The notes: generated by a model not told the origin, from the sequence alone. Counted from the stretch's first letter, positions 1-7,338 are shown. The stretch is 40,921 bases of DNA from an uncultured Candidatus Binatia bacterium (GCA_958295985.1 CATQHV010000002.1:1-40921); one strand, 5' to 3'. Program-made: numbers and translations.

Positions 1-84
1 TGATTGGCAGCATAACTGGCGCTTTCGGGGACGGATTTCCAGGTATGTTCTGTGCCTGCCCGCATGCACATTTTCAAGTTCTGA
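1..84 (+). repeat. Small palindromic repeat element, copy A (5' part outside window)
   Basis: Right half of a roughly 90-bp element that also occurs at 3160-3250 (opposite orientation) and 7624-7715. The shared parts are a gggacgg..ttt..aggtatg core and the terminal arm GCACATTTTCAAGTTCTGA at 66-84. In the complete copies the other end carries the inverted arm TCAGAACTTGAAAATGTGC. No coding capacity. Its left arm would lie before position 1. Confidence 0.6.
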
Positions 85-242
85 CATGTACCTACCATGG
101 AGTATGCGGCGTCCTCCGTGGAGGGTACATAGGCCGGTTTTCCGGATCTTAAATGCTGCACACGGGGGTGAAAAAAGGCGTGGCGAGTCGGCGAACCCGG
201 CGGCGTGATGGCATGGAACCGCCGTTTTTTCTTCTTCTTTTG

Positions 243-572
243 TCACATGCACCCGCCATGGAATCCTCCGTTTATCAGGACCGTCCCGTCCCAGAACCGG
301 ACGCGCCGGACCGCCGCATACGGCATGCGGAACGGCCTTTGGAACCCTTCAAAATACGCCCGTGCCGAGTAGCGGCCAACCACCGGCACGCACCTGTTCC
401 CGTTCAGCCTGTACCTGAACGGGGCATCCCCGCCCTTTTCCCGGTCCACGGCACCAAAAACGAAACCGGTTAAAATGCCGAAATTATGCGCCGTGCCTAT
501 GGATCGTCCCTGTATTCTATGACGCCGCCCCTTTTCCATTTTCTTGCGCAGTTCGGGACCCGTGGCCGTCAT
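243..572 (-). CDS. Hypothetical protein, 109 aa
   Basis: I do not recognise this protein. The frame starts with ATG at 572 (MTATGPELRKKMEKG) and ends at 243. The N-terminus is basic and the rest has a mixed globular composition with several aromatic residues, including YRLNGNRCVPVVGRYSARAY. The frame stays open further upstream to 737, but that extension overlaps the end of the PIN gene and its probable T-run terminator, so the internal start is preferred. The plus-strand frame over the same bases (153-473) is less protein-like. It may be a real small gene or a chance open frame in GC-rich DNA. Confidence 0.3.
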   Translation of the reverse strand: MTATGPELRKKMEKGRRHRIQGRSIGTAHNFGILTGFVFGAVDREKGGDAPFRYRLNGNRCVPVVGRYSARAYFEGFQRPFRMPYAAVRRVRFWDGTVLINGGFHGGCM

Positions 573-623
573 AGACGCCCCTGCCGCAGACGGGTCGATC
601 ACGCGCCGTCGTGCCGCATCGCT

Positions 624-633
624 AAAAAAAAAA
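624..633 (-). terminator. Oligo-T terminator candidate after the PIN gene
   Basis: Ten consecutive A on the plus strand give a T10 run on the minus strand, 65 nt downstream of the reconstructed stop codon of the PIN-domain gene (698). Archaeal RNA polymerases commonly terminate at T-runs without a hairpin. Position and strand fit; function is inferred. Confidence 0.4.
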
Positions 634-803
634 CAGTCCAGGCATGGATGATGTTCCGGACCCGGATCCTGCGGGCTTTTTGACGCCGCTGCGGCCGTCA
701 AGACAGCAAACGGTATATTTCTCGCGGGCAGTCGCACCTTATTTTAAAACGGTTCTTAATCTCACGCGTAACCGTATCGGATGTCCCCAGACGGCTGTGT
801 ATG

Positions 804-1899
804 TATAGCGGCGACAAAAAGTCTTTGCAAGATCTAAAATTCAATCCGAAACCTTTATAGCTGGTATCATATCCGACTAACGACATGGTAACTCATGCCG
901 AACTCGAACAATGTTATAGGAAAGAAAAAGATTCGCGTGTGAAAGAAAGACTGCTTGCAATGTGTCATGTCGTGATCAACAAGGAAAGTTATGCCGATGT
1001 CGCAAGGATGTTGTTCAAGGTATACAACACGATCAAGTCATGGCACAAACGTTTCCTGAAACACGGAATAAAAGGACTGAATGATCTTCCGCGTTCCGGG
1101 CGTCCTCCCAAGGTTACAAACGAAAAGATCACAAAATACATGAGAGGGTACGGTTCGCGACTCATATTCATAAGCGAACTCATACAGACCGTATACCAAT
1201 GCGACGGCGTCCTGTACACCCCGTCGGGGATGCGCAGCAAAGCACGCGCCTGCAGGTACTCTCGCAAGACTCCCGAACCGATACACATCAGAAAGGACAA
1301 GGTCGGGGAGGTCATCAGGTGGCAACGTCACATGAAACCGTGGATTTCAGGCGCGGAAAGGGCCAAATTTCTGCTCATGGTGGCGGATCAAACCATCGTG
1401 GCACACGACTATTATAAGAGGCGCGGACCGTGGTCGCCCGTCGGGCAGCGGATCCATGCGCCGTACTTCGGAAGCCACCAGAACACCGTGGTGTTCGGTG
1501 CAGTCTCCCGGTACAACGATCAGGCGTTTATGAGTTCGCCCTGGTTCAACAAGGAGGAGACCATCAGGTTTCTCAGGTTGCTGCTGAACAGGCACGACAA
1601 GGTTGCGTTGATCCTCGACAGGGCGGGACCGCACAGGTCGCGCATGGTATCGAATTTCATACAGGATAACTCGGATCGTCTGCGCGTCGAATACTTTCCC
1701 ACCGGATGGCCGGATCTTAACGCGACAGAGGAATGCTGGAACATATTCAAACAACAGCCGTTCATGCAACAGGTATGCGAATCGGTGGACGACAGAATTT
1801 ACACCATGATGGAATTTTTGAGAACGCACAGGTTCAACGTGGATGTGTTACAACATATGTTTACAAAACCGATTGCAAAGACTTTTTGACGTCGCTATA
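804..1899 (+). mobile_element. Complete IS630-family insertion sequence (1,092 bp between TA dinucleotides)
   Basis: Terminal inverted repeats at 804-830 and 1873-1899 match at 25 of 27 positions (core CAAAAAGTCTTTGCAA). Both ends lie at TA, the target duplication typical of IS630/Tc1-mariner elements; the element proper is 806-1897. It carries one transposase gene whose 3' end runs into the right repeat. It interrupts a PIN-domain gene, and excision leaving a single TA restores that frame perfectly, which supports both boundaries. Near-perfect ends and an intact ORF suggest a recent insertion. Confidence 0.9.
885..1889 (+). CDS. IS630-family transposase, 334 aa
   Basis: DDE transposase that would cut and join the element ends at TA targets. 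An N-terminal helix-turn-helix region (about residues 10-65) ends in the typical linker LPRSGRPPKVT. The catalytic core shows candidate first Asp in LLMVADQTIVAH, second Asp in ALILDRAGPHRS and Glu in LNATEECWNIFK, matching the DDE pattern of the family. The first motif reads DQ where many relatives have DE. A TATA-like CCTTTATAG lies at about 851-859, roughly 28 nt before the ATG, suggesting leaderless expression. Length is normal for the family and no frameshift is present. The stop codon lies inside the right inverted repeat. Confidence 0.92.
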   Translation: MVTHAELEQCYRKEKDSRVKERLLAMCHVVINKESYADVARMLFKVYNTIKSWHKRFLKHGIKGLNDLPRSGRPPKVTNEKITKYMRGYGSRLIFISELIQTVYQCDGVLYTPSGMRSKARACRYSRKTPEPIHIRKDKVGEVIRWQRHMKPWISGAERAKFLLMVADQTIVAHDYYKRRGPWSPVGQRIHAPYFGSHQNTVVFGAVSRYNDQAFMSSPWFNKEETIRFLRLLLNRHDKVALILDRAGPHRSRMVSNFIQDNSDRLRVEYFPTGWPDLNATEECWNIFKQQPFMQQVCESVDDRIYTMMEFLRTHRFNVDVLQHMFTKPIAKTF

Positions 1900-2584
1900 C
1901 GGCGCAAAAAACCCGCTGTCCCAGGACGCTATCCAAAAGTCGTACGAGCCGCCCGTTTTTTCACCGAATTGCATCACCGATACGGTTTCTGCCAGGATCA
2001 ACTCGTCCCTAGAGTTGGATTTTCTGACAAAACGTTCGAGTTGGAGTGATTCCCGGGCGATCCGGGCATCGTGGGCGGAGCTCACCTCCTTTTTCTGTTC
2101 CTGTTTCCGGTGTCCCGGCAGGACGGTCTTGGCGCGCCTGTCGGATTCCGGCCTGCGCCGGTTCTTTCCGGCATGTCTTTCCTCCAATTCCGTTCGCAAA
2201 TCCCCGGACATTGACTTTACGCGTTCGATGTTTTTGCACAGATCTTTGGGATCGTATTCTCCCTTTTTTAGATCCCTCATCAATTTTCTCATTTTTCGTC
2301 CCGAAGACGAAACAAACCCCATCGAGTTATTATAAAACAATGCACGGAGTTGCGGATTTGCCGACGAATGGGACAGAAACGTCTCATAGACAGCCCTGGC
2401 TAGCATCCTAAAGGATTCGTTTTTTACCGTTAAAACCAATATGCCGCAACAGTCATTATCACGTTTCAACAAACTGAGTAACCGGTCGGATTGATCATGA
2501 AACTTGTGCTTGACGACAATGTTTAGCTTGCAGATGTTGTGGATTATGCTTGCCGCAATAACCACATTGGTGTCGACTATTATT

Positions 2585-3124
2585 TTATTCGTCGTCAAGG
2601 TCGGTCGTATGTGGCTCAGTTCCACAGATATGATCCATAAGTGCGGGAAGATGAAGTCTAACTATGTCAGCATCAATGTCTTTCAGATCTGTTTCTATGG
2701 ATTCAATCAGATTCCTGTCTTCGGCAACATCGCGTAAAATCCCCGTCCTGTCAAGTATGGTGTCGATGGATTCGGGTGTTATCTCGTCGTGCGCCAGCAG
2801 GTCGAGCGTTTTGTCGAATTCCGGCAGGAGCGCAAGGGTGTCTAGTGCCACGGCGGGGTTGTCATGCGCCTTTTCTGCCTCCTGAAACCTTTCCTGTACC
2901 CTGTCCAGCATCAGTTCTATGTTGCGGGCGGCCATGTAGAAATAAAACCCCTCGGTGTTGCTGTTTTCCAGCCACCGCGCCTTGACCTTGTCGATGTGGT
3001 GCCTGAATTCGGTTACATGGGACAGAAAACCCAGGTCAATCTCCCCGGTTTCCTCCATCTTGCATAGCTCATGGCTCATCTTCTCCAACAGTTGGTTCTT
3101 CAGCGGATGCGGGCGTTCCATCAT
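2585..3124 (-). CDS. Hypothetical helical protein upstream of the PIN gene, 179 aa
   Basis: Unrecognised. It is probably all-helical and rich in Glu, Asp and Leu (for example LLEKMSHELCKMEETG near the start and DILDRT/DLKDIDADIV-type segments later), with no signal peptide or membrane segment. The frame is open to 3199, but codons before 3124 lie in repeat copy B, and a TATA-like box sits about 25 nt before 3124, so the ATG at 3124 is chosen. Its 3' end overlaps the PIN gene start by 14-41 nt depending on which start that gene uses, which implies co-translation. By position it could be the partner or antitoxin of the PIN protein. That is inferred from context only. Confidence 0.6.
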   Translation of the reverse strand: MMERPHPLKNQLLEKMSHELCKMEETGEIDLGFLSHVTEFRHHIDKVKARWLENSNTEGFYFYMAARNIELMLDRVQERFQEAEKAHDNPAVALDTLALLPEFDKTLDLLAHDEITPESIDTILDRTGILRDVAEDRNLIESIETDLKDIDADIVRLHLPALMDHICGTEPHTTDLDDE

Positions 3125-3142
3125 GTGTTTACATGGACTTTG

Positions 3143-3153
3143 CAGATTATAAG
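3143..3153 (-). promoter_or_regulatory. TATA-box candidate for the 2585-3124 / PIN operon
   Basis: The minus strand reads CGCTTATAATC here, centred about 24-26 nt before the ATG at 3124, the spacing expected of an archaeal TATA box on a leaderless transcript. It lies just inside repeat copy B's outer edge. Confidence 0.45.
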
Positions 3154-3159
3154 CGTATG

Positions 3160-3250
3160 TCAGAACTTGAAAATGTGCATGCCGGTAGACGTCACGCATA
3201 CCTAAGAATCCGTCCCAGAGAACGCTAGACTAGCACATTTTCAGGTTCTG
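3160..3250 (-). repeat. Small palindromic repeat element, copy B
   Basis: Complete copy of the element also present at 1-84 and 7624-7715. Arms are TCAGAACTTGAAAATGTGC (3160-3178) and GCACATTTTCAGGTTCTG (3233-3250). The core, read on the minus strand, shares gggacggatt..taggtatg with the other copies. It abuts the promoter of the 3124 gene. Confidence 0.7.
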
Positions 3251-3400
3251 GTGTGGGCACGGTTCGCAGTATGCGGCCGGTCCTGCCGCGGACCGGGCGC
3301 GAAGCCGGCCGCGGTACAAGGTATGCAGGGCATGGATTCGACAGGGGGCAGGTGGCATATCTGCCGGCAAACCGCCCACGCCCCGTCCCTCACACGACCT

Positions 3401-3414
3401 CCCCCCCCCCCCCC
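3401..3414 (+). repeat. Poly-C tract, 14 nt
   Basis: Uninterrupted run of 14 C inside the decayed region between repeat copy B and the HEPN-like cassette. Similar C-runs occur at 4937-4947, 5537-5549, 6558-6568, 12936-12944 and 13254-13264, all with C on the plus strand. Confidence 0.9.
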
Positions 3415-3710
3415 GGCGGATGCCCGGCCTGCCGCGGACCGGGCGGCCGCGCGCAGGCGGTTGCGGTGACGGCAGGGGCCGGAGGGGGACAAAGGCGTTC
3501 GCATGCGCGGGCTCACCTGACGGCCCGGGCGTGGTGCCCGGTGCCGGTTGCCACCGCCACCATTTTTCCCGCGTATCTCCGCCGTCCGTCTTTGCCGGAT
3601 CCGGTACGCAGTCACCCGCGACGTCCCCGTCCAGGGAGGCGGGCGGCAACGGCGTCGCCCGCCCCGCCCGGAAGGCGGCAGACTGCACACCGTGCTCTCT
3701 TTGACCCGTG

Positions 3711-3917
3711 CAGGAATCCGGGGTGACGAACTCGTTGACGGCACCCGGCGTCCTGCCGGACCGCAAAAGGGCCCTTGCGCCCAGACGGCCGTCGTTCCGG
3801 CCCGTTGCCGATACGAATGTGCCGTATCCGGGAGGGGTGGTGCCGTCTGTGTTGCCGTCTGTATACAGGCATCCTCTTGTGCCTCGGCCGATAGGCCGGC
3901 ATCGCCGATCCTGACGG
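3711..3917. repeat. 207-bp direct repeat, copy 1 (partner at 5218-5424)
   Basis: Aligns without gaps to 5218-5424 at a constant offset of 1,507 nt, with about 10 mismatches by eye. Weaker similarity extends leftward to about 3665. The two copies flank the 4085-4868 HEPN-like cassette, so recombination between them could delete or duplicate it. Confidence 0.85.
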
Positions 3918-4050
3918 CTCCAAACCTCGAATTTTACGCGTAAAATGCGCGTTTGCCAACAGGGTAAATAATATCCGCGGACGCGGGGGATGTTTTCCAG
4001 TCTTGGATCAAAAAACCCCCGAATCCGGGACAAAACCCCGCACCTCCAAA

Positions 4051-4060
4051 CCCTTTTATC
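4051..4060 (+). promoter_or_regulatory. TATA-box candidate for the 4085-4868 cassette
   Basis: CCCTTTTATC is centred about 28 nt before the ATG at 4085. It is an AT-rich patch in GC-rich surroundings, spaced as expected for a leaderless archaeal transcript. Confidence 0.45.
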
Positions 4061-4084
4061 GAACTTTGGGCACCTGACAACAAC

Positions 4085-4507
4085 ATGTCAGGGGCAGAAT
4101 CCGCATCCAGCGAGACGTACGGTTTTGATGCAAACCGGGGAGTTCAGGCCGCAAAGGGGCCCGATACCCTGCTTGAACAGAGCGGCGTTGACGGCAAGGA
4201 TCCGGTACCGGCCCCGCCCGCATCCCAAAACCACGCCACCCTGGTACGGGAAATAAAGGCGGCGGCCTCCGCCGAGATGGCCCTCATGCCAAAGGTAAGC
4301 AGGATCATGTTGTACGCACACGGCGACATGGCAGAGCTTATAATCGCCCATGATTATCCATATGCCAGCAAGGCCATTATTGAGACCTTGGAGAATTTTA
4401 ACCGCCTTGAGGATGCCTTTCCAAACGTGAATTTTGAACACATATACACACTTTCTAAATATTTTGACGAAAAAGTTTATCCGGATTTTACCGATGTAAA
4501 TGCCTGA
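4085..4507 (+). CDS. Partner protein of HEPN-like cassette 1, 140 aa
   Basis: First gene of a two-gene cassette; its end overlaps the next start by 8 nt. The first 45 residues are polar and look disordered. The rest (about residues 50-135) is an alpha/beta segment with AELIIAHDYPYASKAI and LEDAFPNVNFEHIYTLSKYF. This part aligns by eye with the second half of the 13360-13821 protein (IIFIHSLDDR..., MDVFPDTEVTPIIL). The two are thus paralogues in paralogous cassettes. The beta-helix-beta pattern resembles the C-terminal half of minimal nucleotidyltransferase (MNT) partners of HEPN proteins, but no Gly-Ser...Asp-x-Asp catalytic motif is visible, so that assignment is only a hypothesis. Confidence 0.65.
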   Translation: MSGAESASSETYGFDANRGVQAAKGPDTLLEQSGVDGKDPVPAPPASQNHATLVREIKAAASAEMALMPKVSRIMLYAHGDMAELIIAHDYPYASKAIIETLENFNRLEDAFPNVNFEHIYTLSKYFDEKVYPDFTDVNA

Positions 4508-4868
4508 ATCTACAGATGATCCTGCCTGGCACATGCGGAAAAGCATCCACGATTATGGGGTGTACGAATACCTCGAACTGAAAAACCCACAATATGTTGA
4601 TTGGGAGATCACCCTTATTTTTTATTCGGCATGCAAATTTTTGGATGCGGAGATTTTAAAAAGTGGGAAAAAAAAGCCCTTAAACCATGTCCAAAGAAAC
4701 AGGTTGGTGAAAATAGAGTTTCCTGCAATATCCCACAAATACAACGTGCTGTATAGACTCAGCATAACATCAAGGTATATGCACGATGTTGGATCCCGTG
4801 ACAAGTCGGATGCTTTGAAATTGTACCGTGCGATCAAAAGCAACTTTGCACAAGATGCATCGGACTGA
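4500..4868 (+). CDS. HEPN-like protein of cassette 1, 122 aa
   Basis: Helical protein paralogous to 13818-14165. Shared landmarks are YEYLELKNPQYVDWEITLIF versus QEYLSKNPQYEDRGITTLF at the N-terminus, FYSA followed by LDA/VDA, HVQRN versus HWARN, and a late Y..LY.L...(S/A)RY segment. These fit small HEPN-superfamily proteins with a D(W)xITxxFYSAxH helix and an HxxRN element. The classical R-x4-6-H ribonuclease motif is not evident. The start overlaps the upstream gene by 8 nt, indicating translational coupling. Tyr, Lys and Asn are commoner here than in the surrounding GC-rich remnants, which suggests acquired DNA. A toxin or nucleic-acid-binding role is inferred from family and context only. 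Confidence 0.65.
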   Translation: MPESTDDPAWHMRKSIHDYGVYEYLELKNPQYVDWEITLIFYSACKFLDAEILKSGKKKPLNHVQRNRLVKIEFPAISHKYNVLYRLSITSRYMHDVGSRDKSDALKLYRAIKSNFAQDASD

Positions 4869-4930
4869 ACGTTTTTCGGGCAGGTTGCAGGCATGACGGC
4901 CAGAAAAGGCAGAATCACACCGGATGCAGG

Positions 4931-6394
4931 TCAACTCCCCCCCCCCCACAAAACCTGTGGCGCGCAGGCGGATCGCCGAACCGTCGATGCGATCCGGGTA
5001 ACGGCAGACGGGTATGGGCATACAAACGGACAAAAAAACCGCGGCTTTGTACAGGGAACAAACCTGTCCCCGAATGCGCTGGCCGGTACGGCGCCGGCCG
5101 GTTGCGGCCCCCCCGCCCCCCTCAGGTCCCTGTCGCCGCGCGCTGCCGGTGCATGACCTGCGGTGCGCGGCGGCCTGCCCGGAAGGTGTCGGACGACCCA
5201 CTGTACTCTGGCCGGTACAGGAATCCGGGGTGACGGACTCGTTGACGATGCCCGGTGTCCTGCCGGACCGCAAAAGGGCCCTTGCGCCCAGACGGCCGTC
5301 GTTCCAGCCCGTTGTGGATACGAATGTGCCGTATCCGGGCGGGGCGGTGCCGTCTGTGTTGCCGTCTGTATACAGGCATCCTCTTGTGCCTCGGCCGATA
5401 GGCCGGCATCGCCGATCCTGACGGACCCGCCCCCGTCAGGCGTGCCACAGCTACGAATTCGAACGGGCCTCCGGCGATCACTCGGCCGCGGCTCGGCCAC
5501 GGTTTGCGGCGGATGCACATGCATACGCGCGCCACGCCCCCCCCCCCCCGCATAGGCGTCCGAAAGGCGGTGTGTGGTACGGCACCCTGTACAGGTACCC
5601 TCGAACCGTTCCAGTTTCGCAAGCGACTCTCCGTTTTTGGTATGTACGAACGGATCGTCCGGATTCAGGGCCATGGCCTGGTTGTAGCACTCCAGCGCCT
5701 CCCCGTGCCGCCCCAGTCTTGCAAGCGAATCCCCCTGTCTGACATGTACGGGGCTGCGCGGATCCAGGACCAGGGCCTGGTTGTAGCACTCCAGCGCCCT
5801 CTCGTGCAGCCCCAGTCCTGCAAACGCCTCCCCCATTTTGCCAAGTATGTAGGGGTCATCACGACGTATGGCAAGCGCCATGCCATAATACGTGATCGCC
5901 TCGTGATACTCGCGTGAACGGGACATACAATCCCCCGTGTACAGGTAAAAATGATGGCCGCCGGGGTAGATCTTGGACATGATGCATTTGATGAGTGTCA
6001 GGACGATTCCAAAACACCGGTTGATGTCGATCGTCGGTAGTTTCACGGATGTATGGATCATGTCATGCCTGTACCTGAACAGAGCTTTGAGTACCGCCCG
6101 GTCCGATTCAGACAGGCAGTCATAAAATACATCCAGCAGGCCTATTACCTCTAGGATGTTTTTTATGTCGTCGACATTCTGAAAGTTTTGGGAAAACGCG
6201 ATATGCCGGCCCAGCGAGACCCCGGCCAGCCGTTCAGGGCCAGGCAGATCGCCGTCTATGAATTTGTCGGGGGGTACCTTGCCCGTGTCGATCATGGTTT
6301 CGACGGTATGTCTTATGAACTGCTCGGTCACCGTGGCCAGTCTTATGGCGCAATAGCCCTTCATGTCATCATCGGCGTGTTTGATCTTTGACAT
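4931..6394 (-). CDS. HEPN-TPR protein with decayed C-terminus (natural part about 5596-6394)
   Basis: Residues 1-145 form a helical domain with RYRHDMIH (R109-x4-H114), the R-x4-6-H motif of HEPN ribonucleases. Residues about 150-267 are TPR units of 34 residues (for example ALECYNQALVLDPRSP, then ALECYNQAMALNPDDP) and stop mid-repeat after LAKLERFEG. From residue about 268 (below position 5596) the frame becomes Arg/Pro/Gly-rich, passes a 13-G tract and runs antisense-like through remnant 2 to a stop at 4931; this tail is not TPR-like. The gene has probably lost its real 3' end. Expected role: RNase or sensor with TPR protein contacts. The start codon lies 3 nt after the stop of a 26-codon ORF, implying an operon. 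Confidence 0.65.
   Translation of the reverse strand: MSKIKHADDDMKGYCAIRLATVTEQFIRHTVETMIDTGKVPPDKFIDGDLPGPERLAGVSLGRHIAFSQNFQNVDDIKNILEVIGLLDVFYDCLSESDRAVLKALFRYRHDMIHTSVKLPTIDINRCFGIVLTLIKCIMSKIYPGGHHFYLYTGDCMSRSREYHEAITYYGMALAIRRDDPYILGKMGEAFAGLGLHERALECYNQALVLDPRSPVHVRQGDSLARLGRHGEALECYNQAMALNPDDPFVHTKNGESLAKLERFEGTCTGCRTTHRLSDAYAGGGGRGARMHVHPPQTVAEPRPSDRRRPVRIRSCGTPDGGGSVRIGDAGLSAEAQEDACIQTATQTAPPRPDTAHSYPQRAGTTAVWAQGPFCGPAGHRASSTSPSPRIPVPARVQWVVRHLPGRPPRTAGHAPAARGDRDLRGAGGPQPAGAVPASAFGDRFVPCTKPRFFCPFVCPYPSAVTRIASTVRRSACAPQVLWGGGS
4937..4947 (+). repeat. Poly-C tract, 11 nt
   Basis: Eleven C, read as G on the minus strand. It encodes the last glycines (GGGS) of the long frame continuing the HEPN-TPR gene, so a one-base change would alter that frame's end. 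Confidence 0.9.
5200..5430 (-). pseudogene. Decayed copy of a giant-protein C-terminal region (remnant 2)
   Basis: The minus-strand frames contain LLRSGRTPGIVNESV and TPDSCTGQ, with VRIGDAG and PPGYG-type pieces in other frames. All match the giant protein's VKIGDAA...IPGYGAF...LLQSGGT...DSCVGQ series. At the DNA level, 5217-5343 is collinear with 15262-15388 of the giant gene (shared landmarks gactcg, ctgccgga and gccgtatccggg). Frameshifts make it non-functional. The long open frame of the HEPN-TPR gene reads through it out of phase. The part down to about 4870 shows nothing else recognisable apart from an 11-C tract. Confidence 0.65.
5218..5424. repeat. 207-bp direct repeat, copy 2
   Basis: Partner of 3711-3917, in the same orientation, ungapped and about 95% identical by eye. 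It lies in remnant 2. Confidence 0.85.
5537..5549 (+). repeat. Poly-C tract, 13 nt, within the HEPN-TPR frame
   Basis: Thirteen C (G on the coding strand of the HEPN-TPR frame, codons about 283-286), just after the point where TPR similarity stops. Slippage here would change which C-terminal frame is read. Confidence 0.9.
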
Positions 6395-6397
6395 GAT

Positions 6398-6478
6398 CTA
6401 TCCAAACTCATCGAATATCGAATCGATGCCCTGTTCACGTGCCGCCTTGGTGATACGGCTGAATTTTATCCTCCTCAT
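6398..6478 (-). CDS. Short ORF (26 aa) preceding the HEPN-TPR gene
   Basis: Encodes MRRIKFSRITKAAREQGIDS followed by IFDEFG. The stop lies 3 nt before the ATG of the HEPN-TPR gene. The frame stays open a further nine codons upstream (RRAARQVAD), so it may be the surviving C-terminus of a longer upstream gene, perhaps an antitoxin-like partner, rather than a complete peptide. The amphipathic, basic-to-acidic composition is protein-like. Function unknown. Confidence 0.3.
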   Translation of the reverse strand: MRRIKFSRITKAAREQGIDSIFDEFG

Positions 6479-6528
6479 ATCCGCAACCTGCCGTGCGGCC
6501 CGCCGCTATTTGTCTGTTTTTGGCCGGG

Positions 6529-6710
6529 GTTCTGTAATCCGCAGATGGTAGGCGTCGCCCCCCCCCCCTCCCCCGCGAAACCGAGGTTTGTCTCATAGGC
6601 CGGTGTCAGGGGCCTGGACGTGCCCCAATCATGCGCCTCCAGAGGCCGGGTCGGCGGCGGGGGCGTTTCTGCACAGGCCGCGGACATGCGCGGCATCGCA
6701 GGCGGTGGCC
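6529..6710. repeat. Dispersed repeat R, copy 1 (partner about 10870-11045)
   Basis: Shares with 10870-11045, in the same orientation, the series ggttctgt..tccgc..gcggtaggcgt, ccgcgaaaccgaggt.tgtc.c, taggccggtgtc and ggccgggtcggcggcggg.cgtttctgcac. It starts with the ggttctgt motif found elsewhere in the island. It contains an 11-C tract (6558-6568) absent from copy 2. No coding function is seen. The stretch 6479-6835 otherwise holds no supported gene. Confidence 0.6.
6558..6568 (+). repeat. Poly-C tract, 11 nt
   Basis: Eleven C followed by T and five C, inside repeat R copy 1. The corresponding place in copy 2 (about 10910) has only catcccc, so the tract is an expansion specific to this copy. 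Confidence 0.85.
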
Positions 6711-6835
6711 GGGGCATAAAGATGATCCAGATGGCGGATCCCCCGGCCGTAAATCTGCGAGCTGCCGGGGTCGGGCGGAGGGTGGTCGGTTCATGCAACG
6801 GCAGGGCGGCGGTTGCGGCAAACACGGCGGTTGCA

Positions 6836-6990
6836 AAGGTGTCTTGTCAGGACGTACGCGCCGGCGGACGGCAGGCCGGCGTACATGCCTGCCAACAGCA
6901 TCATAGAGAGTAGACCGGCCGCCGTCACAGACACCTCCGAACCGGGTTCTGCCAGCGGCATTACGGCGCCGAGCACCAAGATGCTGGGCC
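6836..6990 (-). pseudogene. Decayed giant-protein C-terminal hydrophobic tail (remnant 3)
   Basis: The minus strand encodes ILVLGAVMPLAEPGSEVSV and then LLAGMYAGLPSAGAYVLTR. These align closely with IWVLGAVMPMAEPGSDVSV and LLAGMYAGLPVLAAYAVAR at the end of the giant protein (14486-14640). Only the tail is preserved: upstream of it there is no CFI box, and the sequence changes abruptly at a short direct repeat (ccccacgcctaaagtt). It is a fragment of a second gene with the same C-terminal anchor. Confidence 0.75.
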
Positions 6991-7078
6991 CCACGCCTAA
7001 AGTTTGACAAGTGCGGCAGGGGCGGCCCAAACGGGGGGTTTTCTGCACGTCAGGCGCGGGCCCCACGCCTAAAGTTGG
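6988..7078. repeat. Pair of short direct repeats at a remnant boundary
   Basis: GGGCCCCACGCCTAAAGTT occurs at about 6988-7007 and again at about 7057-7076, in the same orientation. The pair marks the junction between the anchor-tail remnant and the transposase remnant, and could be the footprint of an insertion or a recombination end. Confidence 0.55.
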
Positions 7079-7110
7079 CAAAGTTGGCAGGAGCAGTCTT
7101 TGATCTTGGA

Positions 7111-7338
7111 ATGCATCCGAACATAAAACAGAGGGCCAACGTGAAGAAGCGCGGCAAGCCGTACCGGTGCAGGGCGGCCAAGGAATTTGATCCCGGCCTG
7201 TACAAGAGACGCGGGATGACAGAGGCCATATTCGGCGGCGCCGCCGCCGCCGCCGAGACGGCAGACCGCCGGCCGTACTACAGATGCAGAAAGTCCGAGA
7301 CGCAGGCCCGGTTCGGGCCCGGTCCACCATCTTCATAG
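7111..7338 (+). pseudogene. C-terminal fragment of an IS4-type transposase
   Basis: The plus strand encodes MHPNIKQRANVKKRGKPYRC, then AAKEFDPGLYKRRGMTEAIF and YYRCRKSETQARFG. YKRRGMTE fits the Y-x2-R-x3-E part of the IS4-family signature that carries the last catalytic Glu. An alanine-rich GCC expansion follows the signature. The N-terminal two thirds with the catalytic Asp residues are missing, so this is a remnant. A shorter, diverged copy of the same end lies at 9355-9443. Confidence 0.6.

Larger units (their letters stand above)
698..2625 (-). pseudogene. PIN-domain protein, split by an IS630-type insertion
   Basis: The gene reads from about 2625 (GTG; a TTG at 2598 is an alternative) to the IS edge at 1899, and continues beyond the IS from 803 to the stop at 698. 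Removing the IS with one TA copy joins the frames exactly, ...WDSGFFAPY + IHSRLGTSDT..., giving 277 residues. The N-terminal IIVDTNVVIAAS carries the first PIN acidic residue (about residue 18). RDELILAE and WIASWDSGFF supply the later ones, as in PIN ribonucleases, many of which are VapC-type toxins. In the interrupted state the protein ends inside the IS after about 254 residues and loses its natural last 34. The start overlaps the upstream minus-strand gene, so the two probably formed an operon. Confidence 0.75.
3251..3960 (-). pseudogene. Decayed copy of a giant-protein C-terminal region (remnant 1)
   Basis: No intact gene is seen. Read on the minus strand, the segment about 3640-3950 gives PPGYGTFVSATG..., LLRSGRTPGAVNE and TPDSCTGQ. 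These align with IPGYGAFTAAMG, LLQSGGTLSTVSE and RVDSCVGQ in the C-terminal part of the giant protein (about 15250-15400). The matching pieces lie in more than one frame (VRIGDAG in one, PPGYG in another), so frameshifts have accumulated. Further along, GDVAGDC-like and Gly/Pro-rich residues echo the linker that follows in the giant protein. The open frame spanning 3230-4033 is therefore treated as a remnant, not a gene. The region also holds the 14-C tract and the 5' member of a 207-bp direct repeat. Confidence 0.6.

Noticed and set aside
153..473. Plus-strand frame of 106 codons at the left edge
   Set aside because: Pro/Arg-rich, overlaps the better minus-strand frame, no promoter-like box, no recognisable motif.
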